Shown: one piece after another, positions 19,291 to 30,268 of the stretch
Layout: each line of letters begins with the position of its first letter
How positions within the stretch are numbered: the stretch's first letter is position 1
Assembly: GCA_022448525.1 (NCBI GenBank)
Contig: JAKVCX010000006.1
Coordinates: forward strand, 186,001-250,000
Length of the DNA stretch: 64,000 nucleotides
Reading direction: 5' to 3'
Source of the DNA: Tenacibaculum sp.
GTDB lineage: Bacteria; Bacteroidota; Bacteroidia; Flavobacteriales; Flavobacteriaceae
The notes under the pieces: model-generated
The model's input: only the letters and a program-made list of their open reading frames with translations
Told to the model about the DNA's origin: nothing
Databases searched by the model: none
Position numbers and translations under genes: made by a program

Positions 19291-19896
19291 TTATTCATAG
19301 TCACTAAAGAAAAACCATTGTAATCCTTTAATTCGTTTAGCTTTATCTAAAAGTTTCTTTTCCTTTTTTGATTCTTCTTCAAATAAATCGACGACGAACT
19401 CATCGTAAGATTTTCCAATTTCTTCATTTAAATATGCATGAAAGTACATTTCACTAACCTTTTCACCTTTTGTTTTTTCAATGTCTAGTAAGGTTTTATA
19501 TAAAGGTTCAATTTTATCGACAACACTTTGAGGTACCGATTTTCTCCTTGCAGTATAACCAGAAATATGACCATCTTCATCTCTGTCGATTGTGAAATCG
19601 GTAATTACCCAATAGTATTTTCCACTTTTAGTTAGGTTTTTAACGATTGCATGGAAATTCTCTTCACGTTTTAAAGCTTCCCATAATAGCTTGTAAGCAA
19701 CTTTCGGCATATCTGGATGTCGAATAATATTATGAGGTTCTCCTATGAGTTCTAATGTACTATACTCAGATGCTTCCGAAAAAACATCATTAGCATATAG
19801 TATGGTTCCAAATGTGTCTGTTTTACTGACGATTGTTTTGTTTTTGTTCCATTTAACTTCTTCGTCTACAGTGTTTACGGGGGTAGTAATGTTCAT
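19291..19896 (-). CDS. Stand-alone PAS-domain protein (Aer-like PAS)
   Basis: The start is chosen at the ATG at 19896 (MNITTPVNTVDEEVKWNK); an upstream frame to 19965 adds 23 unlikely residues. A single PAS fold covers about residues 15-120: TIVSKTDTFGTILYANDVFSEASEYS, the diagnostic IIRHPDMPKVAYKLLWEAL, then YYWVITDFTIDRDEDGHISGY. IIRHPDMP is the signature of aerotaxis-receptor PAS domains that bind FAD. A helical tail with charged coiled-coil character (EEESKKEKKLLDKAKRIKG) follows. No methyl-accepting, kinase or GGDEF domain is attached, so its output is unclear. Confidence 0.85.
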   Translation of the reverse strand: MNITTPVNTVDEEVKWNKNKTIVSKTDTFGTILYANDVFSEASEYSTLELIGEPHNIIRHPDMPKVAYKLLWEALKREENFHAIVKNLTKSGKYYWVITDFTIDRDEDGHISGYTARRKSVPQSVVDKIEPLYKTLLDIEKTKGEKVSEMYFHAYLNEEIGKSYDEFVVDLFEEESKKEKKLLDKAKRIKGLQWFFFSDYE

Positions 19897-19999
19897 AACG
19901 TATAATTTAATTTTGGTTTGACAAAGTTTGTTAAGAATGGAAGATTGTAAAATGATATTTATCATTTTCTAATAAATTATGATACTAAATAACAAACCT

Positions 20000-20007
20000 T
20001 ATATTTG
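20000..20007 (+). promoter_or_regulatory. Candidate -7 promoter box (TATATTTG) for maeB
   Basis: A perfect TAnnTTTG match 27 bases before the malic enzyme ATG. No convincing TTG is seen at the -33 position. Confidence 0.5.
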
Positions 20008-20034
20008 TCAATTCACAATTAAGCTAAAAAGTTT

Positions 20035-22320
20035 ATGAGCGAATCACGTAAAAGACGCGAAGCCTTACTATATCACGCGAAACCATCACCAGGAAAAATA
20101 TCGGTAGTACCGACTAAAAAATATGCCACTCAACACGATTTATCTTTAGCTTACTCCCCAGGAGTTGCTGAACCTTGTTTAGAAATAGCAAAGGATAAAG
20201 ACAATGTTTATAAATACACAACAAAAGGAAATTTAGTAGCAGTAATTTCAAACGGAACAGCTGTTTTAGGTTTAGGAGATATTGGTCCTGAAGCCTCAAA
20301 ACCTGTAATGGAAGGGAAAGGATTACTGTTTAAGATTTTTGCAGATATCGATGTGTTCGATATTGAAGTTGATGCAACAGACATCGATAAGTTTGTAGAA
20401 ACTGTGAAAGCAATCGCTCCGACATTTGGAGGAATCAACCTTGAAGATATTAAAGCTCCAGAAGCTTTTGAAATCGAAAGACGTTTAAAGGAAGAATTAG
20501 ACATTCCTGTAATGCACGATGATCAACATGGAACAGCTATTATTTCTGCTGCAGCATTGAAGAATGCGTTAGAGATAAACGGTAAGGATATTGAAGATGT
20601 TCAGATTGTTGTTAATGGAGCAGGAGCTGCTGCAATTTCGTGTACTCGTTTGTATTTAGCTCTTGGAGCTAAAAGAGAGAATGTTATCATGTGTGATAGT
20701 AAAGGAGTTATTCGAAAAAGTAGAGAAAACTTAACTCCCCAAAAAGCTGAGTTTGCAACTGATAGAGATGTAGATACTCTTGAAGAAGCAATGAATAATG
20801 CAGATGTATTTATTGGTTTATCAAAAGGAAATGTGGTAAGCCCAGAGATGTTGTTGTCAATGGCAAAAAATCCTATTGTATTTGCAATGGCGAATCCTGA
20901 GCCAGAGATTTCATATGATTTAGCAGTAGCTACTCGTGATGATATTATCATGGCAACAGGAAGATCTGATAATCCAAATCAAGTTAATAATGTATTAGGT
21001 TTCCCATTTATTTTTAGAGGAGCTTTAGATGTTAGAGCAACAAAAATTAACGAGGAAATGAAAATGGCTGCTGTACTTGCTTTAGCGGATTTAGCTAAAA
21101 AGTCAGTGCCAGAACAGGTTAATATTGTATATGATGAAGTGAGTCTTTCATTTGGTAAAGATTATATTATTCCAAAACCATTTGATCCAAGATTAATTTA
21201 TGAAATTCCACCAGCAATTGCGAAAGCAGCGATGGATAGTGGAGTTGCTCAACAACCTATTGAAGATTGGGATCGTTATAGAGATTCTTTAATGGATAGA
21301 TCTGGTTCAGGAAGTAAAGAAGTAAGAATTCTTCATAACAGAGCAAGAACAAGTCCTAAGAAAATTATTTTCGCTGAAGCAGATCATTTAGATGTATTAA
21401 AAGCTGCTCAAAGGGTGTATGATGAGAAAATAGGTGTGCCAATTCTTTTAGGAAATAAAGAAATTATTTTAGAGTTAAAAGAAGAGTTGGGATTTGATGG
21501 TGATGTTACTATTATAGATCCTAAAACTCCAGAAGAGAAAGAAAGGAGACATCGTTTTGCTGAAAAGTTCTGGAAAACTAGACAGCGAAAAGGAATTACT
21601 TTATTAGAAGCACAAAAATGGATGCGAGAACGTAACTATTTTGCTGCAATGATGGTAAATGAAGGAGAAGCTGACGGTTTAATTACTGGATATTCTCGTC
21701 CTTATCCATCAGTTGTAAAGCCAATCTTAGAATTAATTGAGAAAGATCGTGGTGTTTTAAAAGTAGCAGCAACTAATTTATTACTTACAAAACAAGGACC
21801 AATGTTCTTGTCGGATACGACAATCAACATAAATCCGAATGCTAAAGAATTAGCAAAAATCACGCATTATACAAGTATTTTAGCTCGTATGTTTGGAATG
21901 AAACCAAACGTAGCTATGTTAAGTTTTTCTAATTTCGGATCAACAAAATCTGAGAGTTCAGAAAAAATATCAGAAGCAGTTGAATATATGCATGAACATT
22001 ATCCAGAATTAGTTGTAGATGGAGAAATTCAAGCTGATTTTGCACTTAACGAAGAATTATTAGCTAAAGAATATCCTTTCTCAAAGTTGAAAGGAAAAAA
22101 GGTAAATGTATTAATCTTTCCAAATCTTGAGTCTGCAAACATCACTTATAAATTAATGAAACAAGTAAACGGAACAGAATCAATTGGTCCGATCTTACTA
22201 GGATTGAGCAAGCCTGTTCACGTTTTACAATTAGGTGCTAGTGTAGATGAAATGGTAAATATGGCGGCAGTTGCAGTTGTAGATGCACAGGAGAGAGAGA
22301 AGAGAAGTTTAAACAATTAA
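20035..22320 (+). CDS. maeB: NADP-dependent malic enzyme with phosphotransacetylase-like domain
   Basis: 761 residues, the large MaeB architecture. The N-terminal malic domain shows LSLAYSPGVAEPC and GGINLEDIKAPEAFEIE, and the NAD(P)-binding domain has VVNGAGAAAISCTRL and FAMANPEPEIS. From about residue 430 a phosphate acetyltransferase-like domain follows (IIFAEADHLDVLKAAQRV, EGEADGLITGYSRPYPSVVKP, LLGLSKPVHVLQLGASVDEMVNMAAVA). This C-terminal domain is regulatory in E. coli MaeB. It decarboxylates malate to pyruvate in the cytosol. It may share transcripts with ruvA, 70 bases downstream. Confidence 0.95.
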   Translation: MSESRKRREALLYHAKPSPGKISVVPTKKYATQHDLSLAYSPGVAEPCLEIAKDKDNVYKYTTKGNLVAVISNGTAVLGLGDIGPEASKPVMEGKGLLFKIFADIDVFDIEVDATDIDKFVETVKAIAPTFGGINLEDIKAPEAFEIERRLKEELDIPVMHDDQHGTAIISAAALKNALEINGKDIEDVQIVVNGAGAAAISCTRLYLALGAKRENVIMCDSKGVIRKSRENLTPQKAEFATDRDVDTLEEAMNNADVFIGLSKGNVVSPEMLLSMAKNPIVFAMANPEPEISYDLAVATRDDIIMATGRSDNPNQVNNVLGFPFIFRGALDVRATKINEEMKMAAVLALADLAKKSVPEQVNIVYDEVSLSFGKDYIIPKPFDPRLIYEIPPAIAKAAMDSGVAQQPIEDWDRYRDSLMDRSGSGSKEVRILHNRARTSPKKIIFAEADHLDVLKAAQRVYDEKIGVPILLGNKEIILELKEELGFDGDVTIIDPKTPEEKERRHRFAEKFWKTRQRKGITLLEAQKWMRERNYFAAMMVNEGEADGLITGYSRPYPSVVKPILELIEKDRGVLKVAATNLLLTKQGPMFLSDTTININPNAKELAKITHYTSILARMFGMKPNVAMLSFSNFGSTKSESSEKISEAVEYMHEHYPELVVDGEIQADFALNEELLAKEYPFSKLKGKKVNVLIFPNLESANITYKLMKQVNGTESIGPILLGLSKPVHVLQLGASVDEMVNMAAVAVVDAQEREKRSLNN

Positions 22321-22390
22321 TAAGGAGTAAAATACGGGTTTTACAATCCTAAAAATTTTGCTACTTTAGGCGTCGGTTACACAAAAACAA

Positions 22391-22972
22391 ATGATTACCC
22401 AAATAATAGGAAGATTGGTAGAGAAAAATCCTACCTACGTTGTGGTAGATTGCAACGGATTAGGATACCTACTGAATATTTCACTAAATACTTACGGATC
22501 ACTTCCAACGGATGAAAATGTAAAGTTATATACGCATCTATCAATTCGAGAAGATGCTCATACGCTTTATGGCTTCATTGATAAAGTTGAACGAGAAGTT
22601 TTTAAGTTACTTATTTCTGTTTCAGGAGTTGGTCCAAGCATCGCAAGAACAATGTTATCCTCAATGACAGCGGAAGATGTTCAACAAGCAATTGCATCCG
22701 AGAATGTTAAATTAATCCAATCTGTAAAAGGTATTGGAGCAAAAACGGCACAAAGGGTTATCATCGATTTAAAAGAGAAAATCTTAAAAACTTTTGATAT
22801 TGACGAAGTTTCTGTTACTGAGAGCAATACTAATAAAGAAGAAGCGTTATCTGCATTAGAGGTTTTAGGATTTACTCGAAAACAGTCAGACAAAGTAATT
22901 ACAAACATATTAAAAGAATCGCCATTAGCTTCTGTGGAGGAGCTGATAAAAAAGGCACTTAAAAACTTGTAA
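22391..22972 (+). CDS. ruvA: Holliday junction branch migration protein RuvA
   Basis: 193 residues, normal RuvA length. Domain I is MITQIIGRLVEKNPTYVVVDCNGLGYLLNIS; domain II has the helix-hairpin-helix pairs LLISVSGVGPSIARTMLS and SVKGIGAKTAQRVIIDLKEK; domain III is ALSALEVLGFTRKQSDKVI. It binds four-way junctions with RuvB. A TACTTTAG box at 22362-22369 resembles a -7 element 21 bases upstream. sprA starts 6 bases after its stop, the gene order known from other flavobacteria. Confidence 0.96.
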   Translation: MITQIIGRLVEKNPTYVVVDCNGLGYLLNISLNTYGSLPTDENVKLYTHLSIREDAHTLYGFIDKVEREVFKLLISVSGVGPSIARTMLSSMTAEDVQQAIASENVKLIQSVKGIGAKTAQRVIIDLKEKILKTFDIDEVSVTESNTNKEEALSALEVLGFTRKQSDKVITNILKESPLASVEELIKKALKNL

Positions 22973-22978
22973 AAGAAG

Positions 22979-25900
22979 TTGAGAAAACATTTTCGTAATA
23001 GATTTTTTACAGCACTTGCTATATTAGTAAGTGTTGTTTCATTTGCTCAGAATACAAATAAGAAAGATTCTATTCCAGCAAAAAAAGATAGCATTGTTCC
23101 ATTAAAGTATGATTTTAATTTTGCACAGAAGGCTCATCTTTTTTTAAATAACCCAACAGATATTCAAGTTCGATACGATAAAGCTATTAATAAGTTTGTG
23201 ATTGTTGAAAAGATTGGAGATTACGTTATTGGAACTCCAATTTATATGACACCTCGCGAATACGATAAGTTTAAATTAAAAAACGATTTAAAATCTTATT
23301 TCAGAGAAAAAGTCGATGCTGCAAATCCGAATAAAAAAGGAAATGATAAAAAACGAAAAAATCTTCTTCCAAAATATTACGTTAATTCGAAATTCTTCGA
23401 AAACGTTTTTGGAGGTAATGAAGTTGAGGTAATTCCAACTGGTCAAATAAGTATAAAGTTGGGAGGAATTTATCAGAATACTGAAAACCCACAAATATCT
23501 GTCGAGAACCAAAGCAGCTTTACTTTTGATTTTGATCAGCAAATTAGTGCAAGTATTCAAGCAAAAGTTGGAAAGCGTTTACAAGTAACTGCAAATTACG
23601 ATACACAATCTACCTTCGATTTTCAAAATATTATTAAAGTTGAATATACGCCAACAGAAGACGATATTATCCAGAAAATTGATGCGGGTAACGTAAACTT
23701 ACCAATTAAAAACTCATTAATTAATGGAGCTCAAGCTCTTTTTGGAGTTCGTGCAGATTTTCAATTTGGAAAGACTACAATTCGTACAGCCTTTTCACAG
23801 CAAAATTCTCAGTCAAGAAATGTGGTTGCAGAAGGTGGAGCTGTAATTGAACCGTTTGAATTAAGAGTGACGGATTATGATAATGACAGGCACTTCTTTT
23901 TATCTCAATACTTTAGAGAGAATTATAGTAAAGCATTATCGAATTATCCATTAGTTAGTAGTCCAATAAATATTAACCGAATTGAAGTTTGGATTACCAA
24001 CAGAAATCAAAATGTACAAGATTATAGAAGTATCGTTGCCTTTGCAGATTTAGGGGAGTCTGATTTAGGAAATATGGTAAGTGCTAATCTTTCTACGGGT
24101 GTTCCTCAGGAAAATTATGTAGATGTTATTACAAACCCAGTAAGTGTACAAGGAACACCAATTCCTTATAATGGAGTTAACGATATAAATGATTTATTGA
24201 GTGTTACCTCTGGTGGAATTCGTGAAGTAGGAACTTTAGATGCTTCTTTACCAGTAGAAATGATTCAAGGTAATGATTATTCATATCTTCAAAATGCAAG
24301 AAAATTACAATCAAATGAATATACGCTACATCCACAGTTAGGTTTCATTTCTTTAAACAGAAGGTTAAATGATGGAGAAGTATTAGCAGTAGCATACGAG
24401 TACACGGTTGTAGGTGCTTCAAATAACGAAACAGTTTTTAAAGTTGGTGAATTTTCAAATGATGGAATTAATGCACCAGCAAACATCGCTGTTAAATTAT
24501 TACGCAGTGAAATTTTAACCACAAGGAGAGAAATTGGAACCAATAACCCTCCAACATTTATTCCAGCACCGACTTGGAGATTAATGATGAAAAACGTGTA
24601 TGCTTTAGGAGCATATCCTTTGCGTCAAGAAGGTTTTCGCTTTGAGTTACTCTACCGTGATGATGAAACTGGAATTTTACAAAACACGTTGCAAAATGCT
24701 CAACAAATAGATTTGCAAAATAGAACCCTAATAAACTTATTTAATATTGATAAATTAGATCAGAGTCAGTTTAAGGTTGATGGAGGAGACGGTTTCTTTG
24801 ATTTTGTTGAGGGAATAACAGTGAATTCTGCGAAGGGTTTAATTTATTTTCCAGAAGCGGAACCATTTGGAATTGATTTAGAAGCAAAAATTACTGATGC
24901 AGTTGATCAATCAAAATATTTATTCAAAGATCTTTATTTAACAACTAAGGTTCAGGCAAAAAATGAATTTCAGAATAAGGATAAGTTTTTCTTAAAAGGA
25001 TATTTTAAATCGGAAGCAAGTAGAGGAATTTCTCTAGGAGCGTTTAATATTCCAAGAGGTTCAGTTCGAGTTTCGGCTGGAGGAAGAACTTTGGTAGAAG
25101 GAGTAGATTATGTGGTAGATTATCAGTTAGGAAGAGTTCAAATTTTAGATCCAGGATTGGAAGCATCAGGTGTTCCAATTAATGCATCTGTAGAAAATAA
25201 TACATTTTTTAATCAACAAAGAAAGACATTTTTAGGAGTTGATATTGAGCATAAAATAAATGAGAACTTTATCATTGGAGGAACATTTTTAAATGTTAGT
25301 GAAAGACCTATAACTCCTAAAGTTAATTTTGGAGCGGAACCTATTGATAATGTCATGTTAGGTTTGAATGTAGATTTCTCTTCAGAAATTCCATACTTTA
25401 CAAAACTGGCAAATAAGCTTCCTTTTGTAGAGACTGATGCACCATCGAATATTTCGGTTCGTGCAGATATGGCGTATTTATTACCAGGTTCACCAAGTGG
25501 TATTGATGTAAACGGAACAGCGACTTCATATTTAGATGATTTCGAAGCAACTCAAATTCCAATTAATTTAACTGCTCCACAACAATGGTTTTTAGCTAGT
25601 ACACCATTATCTCAACCTTTCGCAGAAGCAACAAATGATCCAAGGTATAATTTTAGAAGAGGTAAATTATCATGGTATAGTGTTGACCAGTTGTTTTATT
25701 CAAATAGTACGAATAGACCGTCAAATATTACTGATATAGAATTATCAAGAAATGAAGTTCGTCAAATTAGTTTTTCTGAATTATTTCCAAATACTGATTT
25801 AGATATCACTCAATTAAACTTAGTTAGAACATTAGATTTGGCTTATTTTCCGAATGAAAGAGGACCTTATAATTTCAATACAGAAACTACGGAATTAAAT

Positions 25901-28900
25901 GGAGATGGAACATTTGCCAATCCGAATCAAAACTGGGGTGGAATTATGCGTGCGTTAACAACTACAAATAATTTCGAACAAGCGAATGTTGAGTATATTC
26001 AGTTTTGGTTAATGGATCCATATGAAGGATATTCTATCACTCAAGAAGAAGGATTGCCGGTAGGAGTAGATCCTCAAAATCAAATAAATCAAGGGAAATT
26101 ATTTATCAACTTAGGTAGTATTTCGGAAGATATCCTTAGAGATTCTCAAAAACAATTTGAAAATGGGTTACCAACAACTCAGAATCCAGCACCACAAGTT
26201 GATACAAATATGGGTACTATTCCAAGAAACCCATCTATTCTTTATGCATTTAGCGCAGATGCTGATGAAAGAACACAACAAGATATTGGTTTAGATGGAC
26301 TTTCAGATAGTCAAGAGAGAAATCTAATAGACAGAATTAACAATGATCCAAGTTTGCCGATTAATATTGATGCAACAAGACTTAATCAGGAAGATTTATC
26401 TGGAGATAATTTCCAGTTTTTTAGAGGTGGAGATTTAGATGCGATAAATGCTTCTATTCTTACTCGTTATAAAAACTTCAATGGTACAGAAGGAAATTCA
26501 CCGACAACAGATCAGTCAGGGGAAGATTTTCCAACTTCAGGTTCAACATATCCTGATGCGGAAGATTTAAACCGAGATCAAACAATGGATCCGGTAAGTG
26601 CATATTTTGAATATGAGTTGTCATTAAAGAAAAATGATTTAGTAAAAGGAAATAACTTTATTGTTGATGTAAAATCAGAGCCAATTACATTACCAAATGG
26701 TGAATCGAGAAGTACTACTTGGTATCAATTTAGAATTCCTGTTCGAAATGGGTTCACACAAGCAGTAGGTGGCATCACCGATTTTAACAGTATTCGTTTC
26801 ATGCGAATGTATTTAACTGAGTTCAACATGCCAGTTGTAATGCGTTTTGCAGAACTAGAGTTAGTTCGTGGAGATTGGAGACGTTACACAAGAACATTAG
26901 ACCCAACGATTCCTGAACAAGATTTAGATAATGATGATTTAAATAATTTTGAAGTTGGAGTTGTAAGTATTGAGCAGAATGATGATCGATATGAATTGCC
27001 TCCAGGAATTATTAGAGAGCAATTACAAGGAACTAACAGAATTCAACGTCAGAATGAGCAATCTTCAACAATAACAGTTAATGATTTAGAACCAGGGAAA
27101 GCAAGAGCAATCTTTAAAAATATCAGTATCGATTTACGTCGTTATAAAAATCTAAGAATGTTTTTACATGCGGAACAAATTCCTGGAAAAACAGTTTCTG
27201 ATAACGATATGTCTGCTATTATTCGTTTAGGAACAGATTTAAATGAAAACTATTACGAAATTGAGAAACCATTAATCTTATCTACATCGAGTAATTCTCC
27301 ATTAGAAGTCTGGCCAGAAGAAAATAATCTTGATATTTTGATGACAGATTTATCTACATTAAAATTAGATAGAGATGGAGCGAATGTTTCTGCCGCTGAT
27401 ATATATTCTGGAACTGCTTCAAATGGATTAATTATAAAAGTTAAAGGTAATCCAACCTTAGCGCAGGTAAGAACCGTAATGCTAGGAGTGAAGAACACAA
27501 CTTTAAATGATAGAAGTGTAGAGGTTTGGTTTAACGAATTAAGAGCCGTTGGATTTGATAACCAAGGTGGTTGGGCAGCAGTGTTAAATGCTGACACCAA
27601 TTTTGCAGATGTTATAGATTTGTCTTTGGCTGGTCGTATGTCAACAGTTGGATTTGGAAATGTTGATCAACGTGTTCAAGAAAGAAGTTTAGAGGAACAG
27701 AAACAATATAATGTTTCAACAAATGTTCAGTTAGGTAAAATGATGCCTAAAAAATGGAACATGCAAGTTCCTATGAGTTATAGTTATGGTGAAGAATTTA
27801 TCGATCCAAAATTCGATCCGCAATATCAAGATGTTGTTTTAACAGATGCTAAATCGAAAGGGTCTGCACAAGCACAAAGAAACGCTGAAAACGCTCAAGA
27901 TTATACAAGAAGAAAGAGTATAAGTTTCATTAATGTTAAGAAGAATAGAAATCCGAAAAGTGATAAAAAACCAAAATTCTACGATGTAGAAAATATCGCT
28001 GCTTCATATTCTTTTAGTGAAGAGTTTCATAAAGATTATAATATTGAAAGATTCGTCAACCAAAATTTAATGGCTGGATTGAATTATAATTTCAATTTTA
28101 CTCCATTTGTGATTGAACCTTTCAAAAAGTCTAAAATGTTTAAAGGAAGATACTGGCGTTTCATTAAAGATTTAAACTTTAATCCAGTTCCGAAAAACTT
28201 AACTGTAAATTCTAAGATTAATCGAAATTATAATTTACAGCAGTCTAGAAATTTAATTGAAGGATTAACAGCGCAACCAGAGTTAATTCAACGTAGATTT
28301 TTATTTGATTGGGATTATACAGTTGCATTTGATTTATCAAAGTCGTTACAGTTAAATTTCAACGCTACTAACAATTACATCTATGATAGTTTTGGTCAAG
28401 ATGAAAAGCTAGAAATTTTCGATAAGTTTTTTACTTTCGGTAGAAGAAATCAATACCATCAAACATTAAACGCTACTTATAAAGTTCCAATTAATAAACT
28501 ACCATATTTAAGTTTTATAACTTCAGATTATGGATATACTGCCGATTTTGATTGGCAAGCTTCTTCAAGAAGTACCATTACTGAAGATGTCAATGGAACT
28601 CCAGTAGAGGTAAGTATTGAGGATAAAGTTGGTAACATGATTCAGAATGCTAACAAGCATACAATTGGAGCGACTATCGATTTTAAACGTTTTTATAAAA
28701 CAATTGGTTTAGAGAAATTATTCCTAAAAAAGAGTCAAAGAAAAGCAGTAAGTGGTAAGAAAAAAGGTGTAGCTCTTGGAAGTAAAGGAGCGAAATCTCA
28801 ACCAATCAAATTAAAAAAGAATGCTTCATTTGGTAAGAAACTTTTAAAAGGAACCTATGATGTATTAACTTCTGTAAAAAGAGCTAAGATTAATTATTCT

Positions 28901-30238
28901 CGTGAAAGCGGAACTTTATTACAAGGATTCCGTCCTTCAGTTGGTTTCTTAGGAAGAAGTAACTATAACGGAAGTGTTGCACCAACTTTAGGTTTTGTTT
29001 TTGGTAGTCAAACTGAAATGTTAAATGAAGCTATTTCTAATGGTTGGTTAATTACGCGTGATGCTAACGCGGATTATTTTAATCAGAATTATGGAAGAAC
29101 GAGAAATGATAATTTAGATTATAACATTTCTATCAAACCATTAAAAGACTTTACAATAGATCTAAGAGGTAATAGAATTAAGACTTCTAACATCACACAA
29201 CAATTAGATGTTATATTAAAACCAGGAGGAGATCCAACAAATAATAATGATTACGAACAAAATCCAGCCTTAAGAGCATTTGAAACTGGAAATTATAGTA
29301 TGAGTCATTTTATGTTAGGGACTATGTTTACCGATGGAGATGCATTATATCAGAACTTCTTAGATAATAGAGATATAATAGCAAATAGAATTGCCGCAGA
29401 ACGAGGTATAACTGTAAATGATATTGACCCAAATAACCCTAATAATCCAGGTTTTAAAAGAAATGGTCAGCAAGCAATGTTACCTGCATTTTTAGCTGCT
29501 TACTCAGGAACTGATGCTAATTCTACGAGTACAGGTATTTTCAGGAATATTCCTTTACCAAATTGGACTATGCGTTATAACGGGTTGATGAAGTTCAAGT
29601 GGTTTAAGAAAAACTTCTCTTCTTTTACACTTTCTCATAGTTATAAATCATCGTATACAATTGCTAATTTCACGAATAATTTACAATACGATAAAAACGA
29701 TTTAAGCTTAACAAATAATTCGGGGAATTATCAACCAGAATTATTAATTTCGTCGGCAACATTAATCGATGAATTTTCACCACTTATAAAAGTGGATATG
29801 AAAATGAGAAATTCATTTTCTTTAAGAGGTGAAATTAAAAAAGATAGAAGTTTAACGTTGAATTTTAATAATAATACGTTAACTGATATTAAAGGAACTG
29901 AGTTTATTTTTGGTTTTGGATATCGAATTAAAGATGTTAAAATGATTACCAGAATAACAGGTAAGAAAGAAACTCTAAAAGGAGATATTAATTTAAGAGC
30001 AGATATTTCGTTAAGAGATAATTTAACATTGATTAGATCGGTAGACGAACAGAATAATCAAATTACTGGAGGAGAGCGATTGTTTGGGTTGAAGTTTTTA
30101 GCAGATTATAATCTGAATAGTAATTTAAGAGCTTCATTCTATTATAATCATAATACGTTTGATTATGCAATTTCAACTAATTTCCCACGTCAATCGATAA
30201 ATGCAGGATTTAACATAGTATATAACTTAGGAAACTAA
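22979..30238 (+). CDS. sprA: Type IX secretion system outer-membrane translocon SprA (Sov)
   Basis: 2419 residues, which fits the giant SprA/Sov family. It starts with TTG (MRKHFRNRFFTALAILVSVVSFAQ, a signal peptide), 6 bases after ruvA and preceded by AAAAGAAG. Early conserved blocks include YNFAQKAHLFLNNPTD-like sequence and KLGGIYQNTENPQI; a middle block has WTLMKNVY-like and RADMAYLLPGSPSGIDV segments, and the C-terminus is a long run of beta strands (INAGFNIVYNLGN). In flavobacteria SprA forms the 36-strand barrel through which T9SS cargo crosses the outer membrane. No frameshift is visible over 7.2 kb. Confidence 0.96.
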   Translation: MRKHFRNRFFTALAILVSVVSFAQNTNKKDSIPAKKDSIVPLKYDFNFAQKAHLFLNNPTDIQVRYDKAINKFVIVEKIGDYVIGTPIYMTPREYDKFKLKNDLKSYFREKVDAANPNKKGNDKKRKNLLPKYYVNSKFFENVFGGNEVEVIPTGQISIKLGGIYQNTENPQISVENQSSFTFDFDQQISASIQAKVGKRLQVTANYDTQSTFDFQNIIKVEYTPTEDDIIQKIDAGNVNLPIKNSLINGAQALFGVRADFQFGKTTIRTAFSQQNSQSRNVVAEGGAVIEPFELRVTDYDNDRHFFLSQYFRENYSKALSNYPLVSSPININRIEVWITNRNQNVQDYRSIVAFADLGESDLGNMVSANLSTGVPQENYVDVITNPVSVQGTPIPYNGVNDINDLLSVTSGGIREVGTLDASLPVEMIQGNDYSYLQNARKLQSNEYTLHPQLGFISLNRRLNDGEVLAVAYEYTVVGASNNETVFKVGEFSNDGINAPANIAVKLLRSEILTTRREIGTNNPPTFIPAPTWRLMMKNVYALGAYPLRQEGFRFELLYRDDETGILQNTLQNAQQIDLQNRTLINLFNIDKLDQSQFKVDGGDGFFDFVEGITVNSAKGLIYFPEAEPFGIDLEAKITDAVDQSKYLFKDLYLTTKVQAKNEFQNKDKFFLKGYFKSEASRGISLGAFNIPRGSVRVSAGGRTLVEGVDYVVDYQLGRVQILDPGLEASGVPINASVENNTFFNQQRKTFLGVDIEHKINENFIIGGTFLNVSERPITPKVNFGAEPIDNVMLGLNVDFSSEIPYFTKLANKLPFVETDAPSNISVRADMAYLLPGSPSGIDVNGTATSYLDDFEATQIPINLTAPQQWFLASTPLSQPFAEATNDPRYNFRRGKLSWYSVDQLFYSNSTNRPSNITDIELSRNEVRQISFSELFPNTDLDITQLNLVRTLDLAYFPNERGPYNFNTETTELNGDGTFANPNQNWGGIMRALTTTNNFEQANVEYIQFWLMDPYEGYSITQEEGLPVGVDPQNQINQGKLFINLGSISEDILRDSQKQFENGLPTTQNPAPQVDTNMGTIPRNPSILYAFSADADERTQQDIGLDGLSDSQERNLIDRINNDPSLPINIDATRLNQEDLSGDNFQFFRGGDLDAINASILTRYKNFNGTEGNSPTTDQSGEDFPTSGSTYPDAEDLNRDQTMDPVSAYFEYELSLKKNDLVKGNNFIVDVKSEPITLPNGESRSTTWYQFRIPVRNGFTQAVGGITDFNSIRFMRMYLTEFNMPVVMRFAELELVRGDWRRYTRTLDPTIPEQDLDNDDLNNFEVGVVSIEQNDDRYELPPGIIREQLQGTNRIQRQNEQSSTITVNDLEPGKARAIFKNISIDLRRYKNLRMFLHAEQIPGKTVSDNDMSAIIRLGTDLNENYYEIEKPLILSTSSNSPLEVWPEENNLDILMTDLSTLKLDRDGANVSAADIYSGTASNGLIIKVKGNPTLAQVRTVMLGVKNTTLNDRSVEVWFNELRAVGFDNQGGWAAVLNADTNFADVIDLSLAGRMSTVGFGNVDQRVQERSLEEQKQYNVSTNVQLGKMMPKKWNMQVPMSYSYGEEFIDPKFDPQYQDVVLTDAKSKGSAQAQRNAENAQDYTRRKSISFINVKKNRNPKSDKKPKFYDVENIAASYSFSEEFHKDYNIERFVNQNLMAGLNYNFNFTPFVIEPFKKSKMFKGRYWRFIKDLNFNPVPKNLTVNSKINRNYNLQQSRNLIEGLTAQPELIQRRFLFDWDYTVAFDLSKSLQLNFNATNNYIYDSFGQDEKLEIFDKFFTFGRRNQYHQTLNATYKVPINKLPYLSFITSDYGYTADFDWQASSRSTITEDVNGTPVEVSIEDKVGNMIQNANKHTIGATIDFKRFYKTIGLEKLFLKKSQRKAVSGKKKGVALGSKGAKSQPIKLKKNASFGKKLLKGTYDVLTSVKRAKINYSRESGTLLQGFRPSVGFLGRSNYNGSVAPTLGFVFGSQTEMLNEAISNGWLITRDANADYFNQNYGRTRNDNLDYNISIKPLKDFTIDLRGNRIKTSNITQQLDVILKPGGDPTNNNDYEQNPALRAFETGNYSMSHFMLGTMFTDGDALYQNFLDNRDIIANRIAAERGITVNDIDPNNPNNPGFKRNGQQAMLPAFLAAYSGTDANSTSTGIFRNIPLPNWTMRYNGLMKFKWFKKNFSSFTLSHSYKSSYTIANFTNNLQYDKNDLSLTNNSGNYQPELLISSATLIDEFSPLIKVDMKMRNSFSLRGEIKKDRSLTLNFNNNTLTDIKGTEFIFGFGYRIKDVKMITRITGKKETLKGDINLRADISLRDNLTLIRSVDEQNNQITGGERLFGLKFLADYNLNSNLRASFYYNHNTFDYAISTNFPRQSINAGFNIVYNLGN

Positions 30239-30268
30239 AATTTTAAAACATATTAAATAAAACTACAA

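Noticed and set aside
22327..22344. GTAAAA/TTTTAC hairpin between maeB and ruvA
   Set aside because: Six A/T-rich pairs with a 6-base loop and no T-run. It could be a weak terminator but is not supported.
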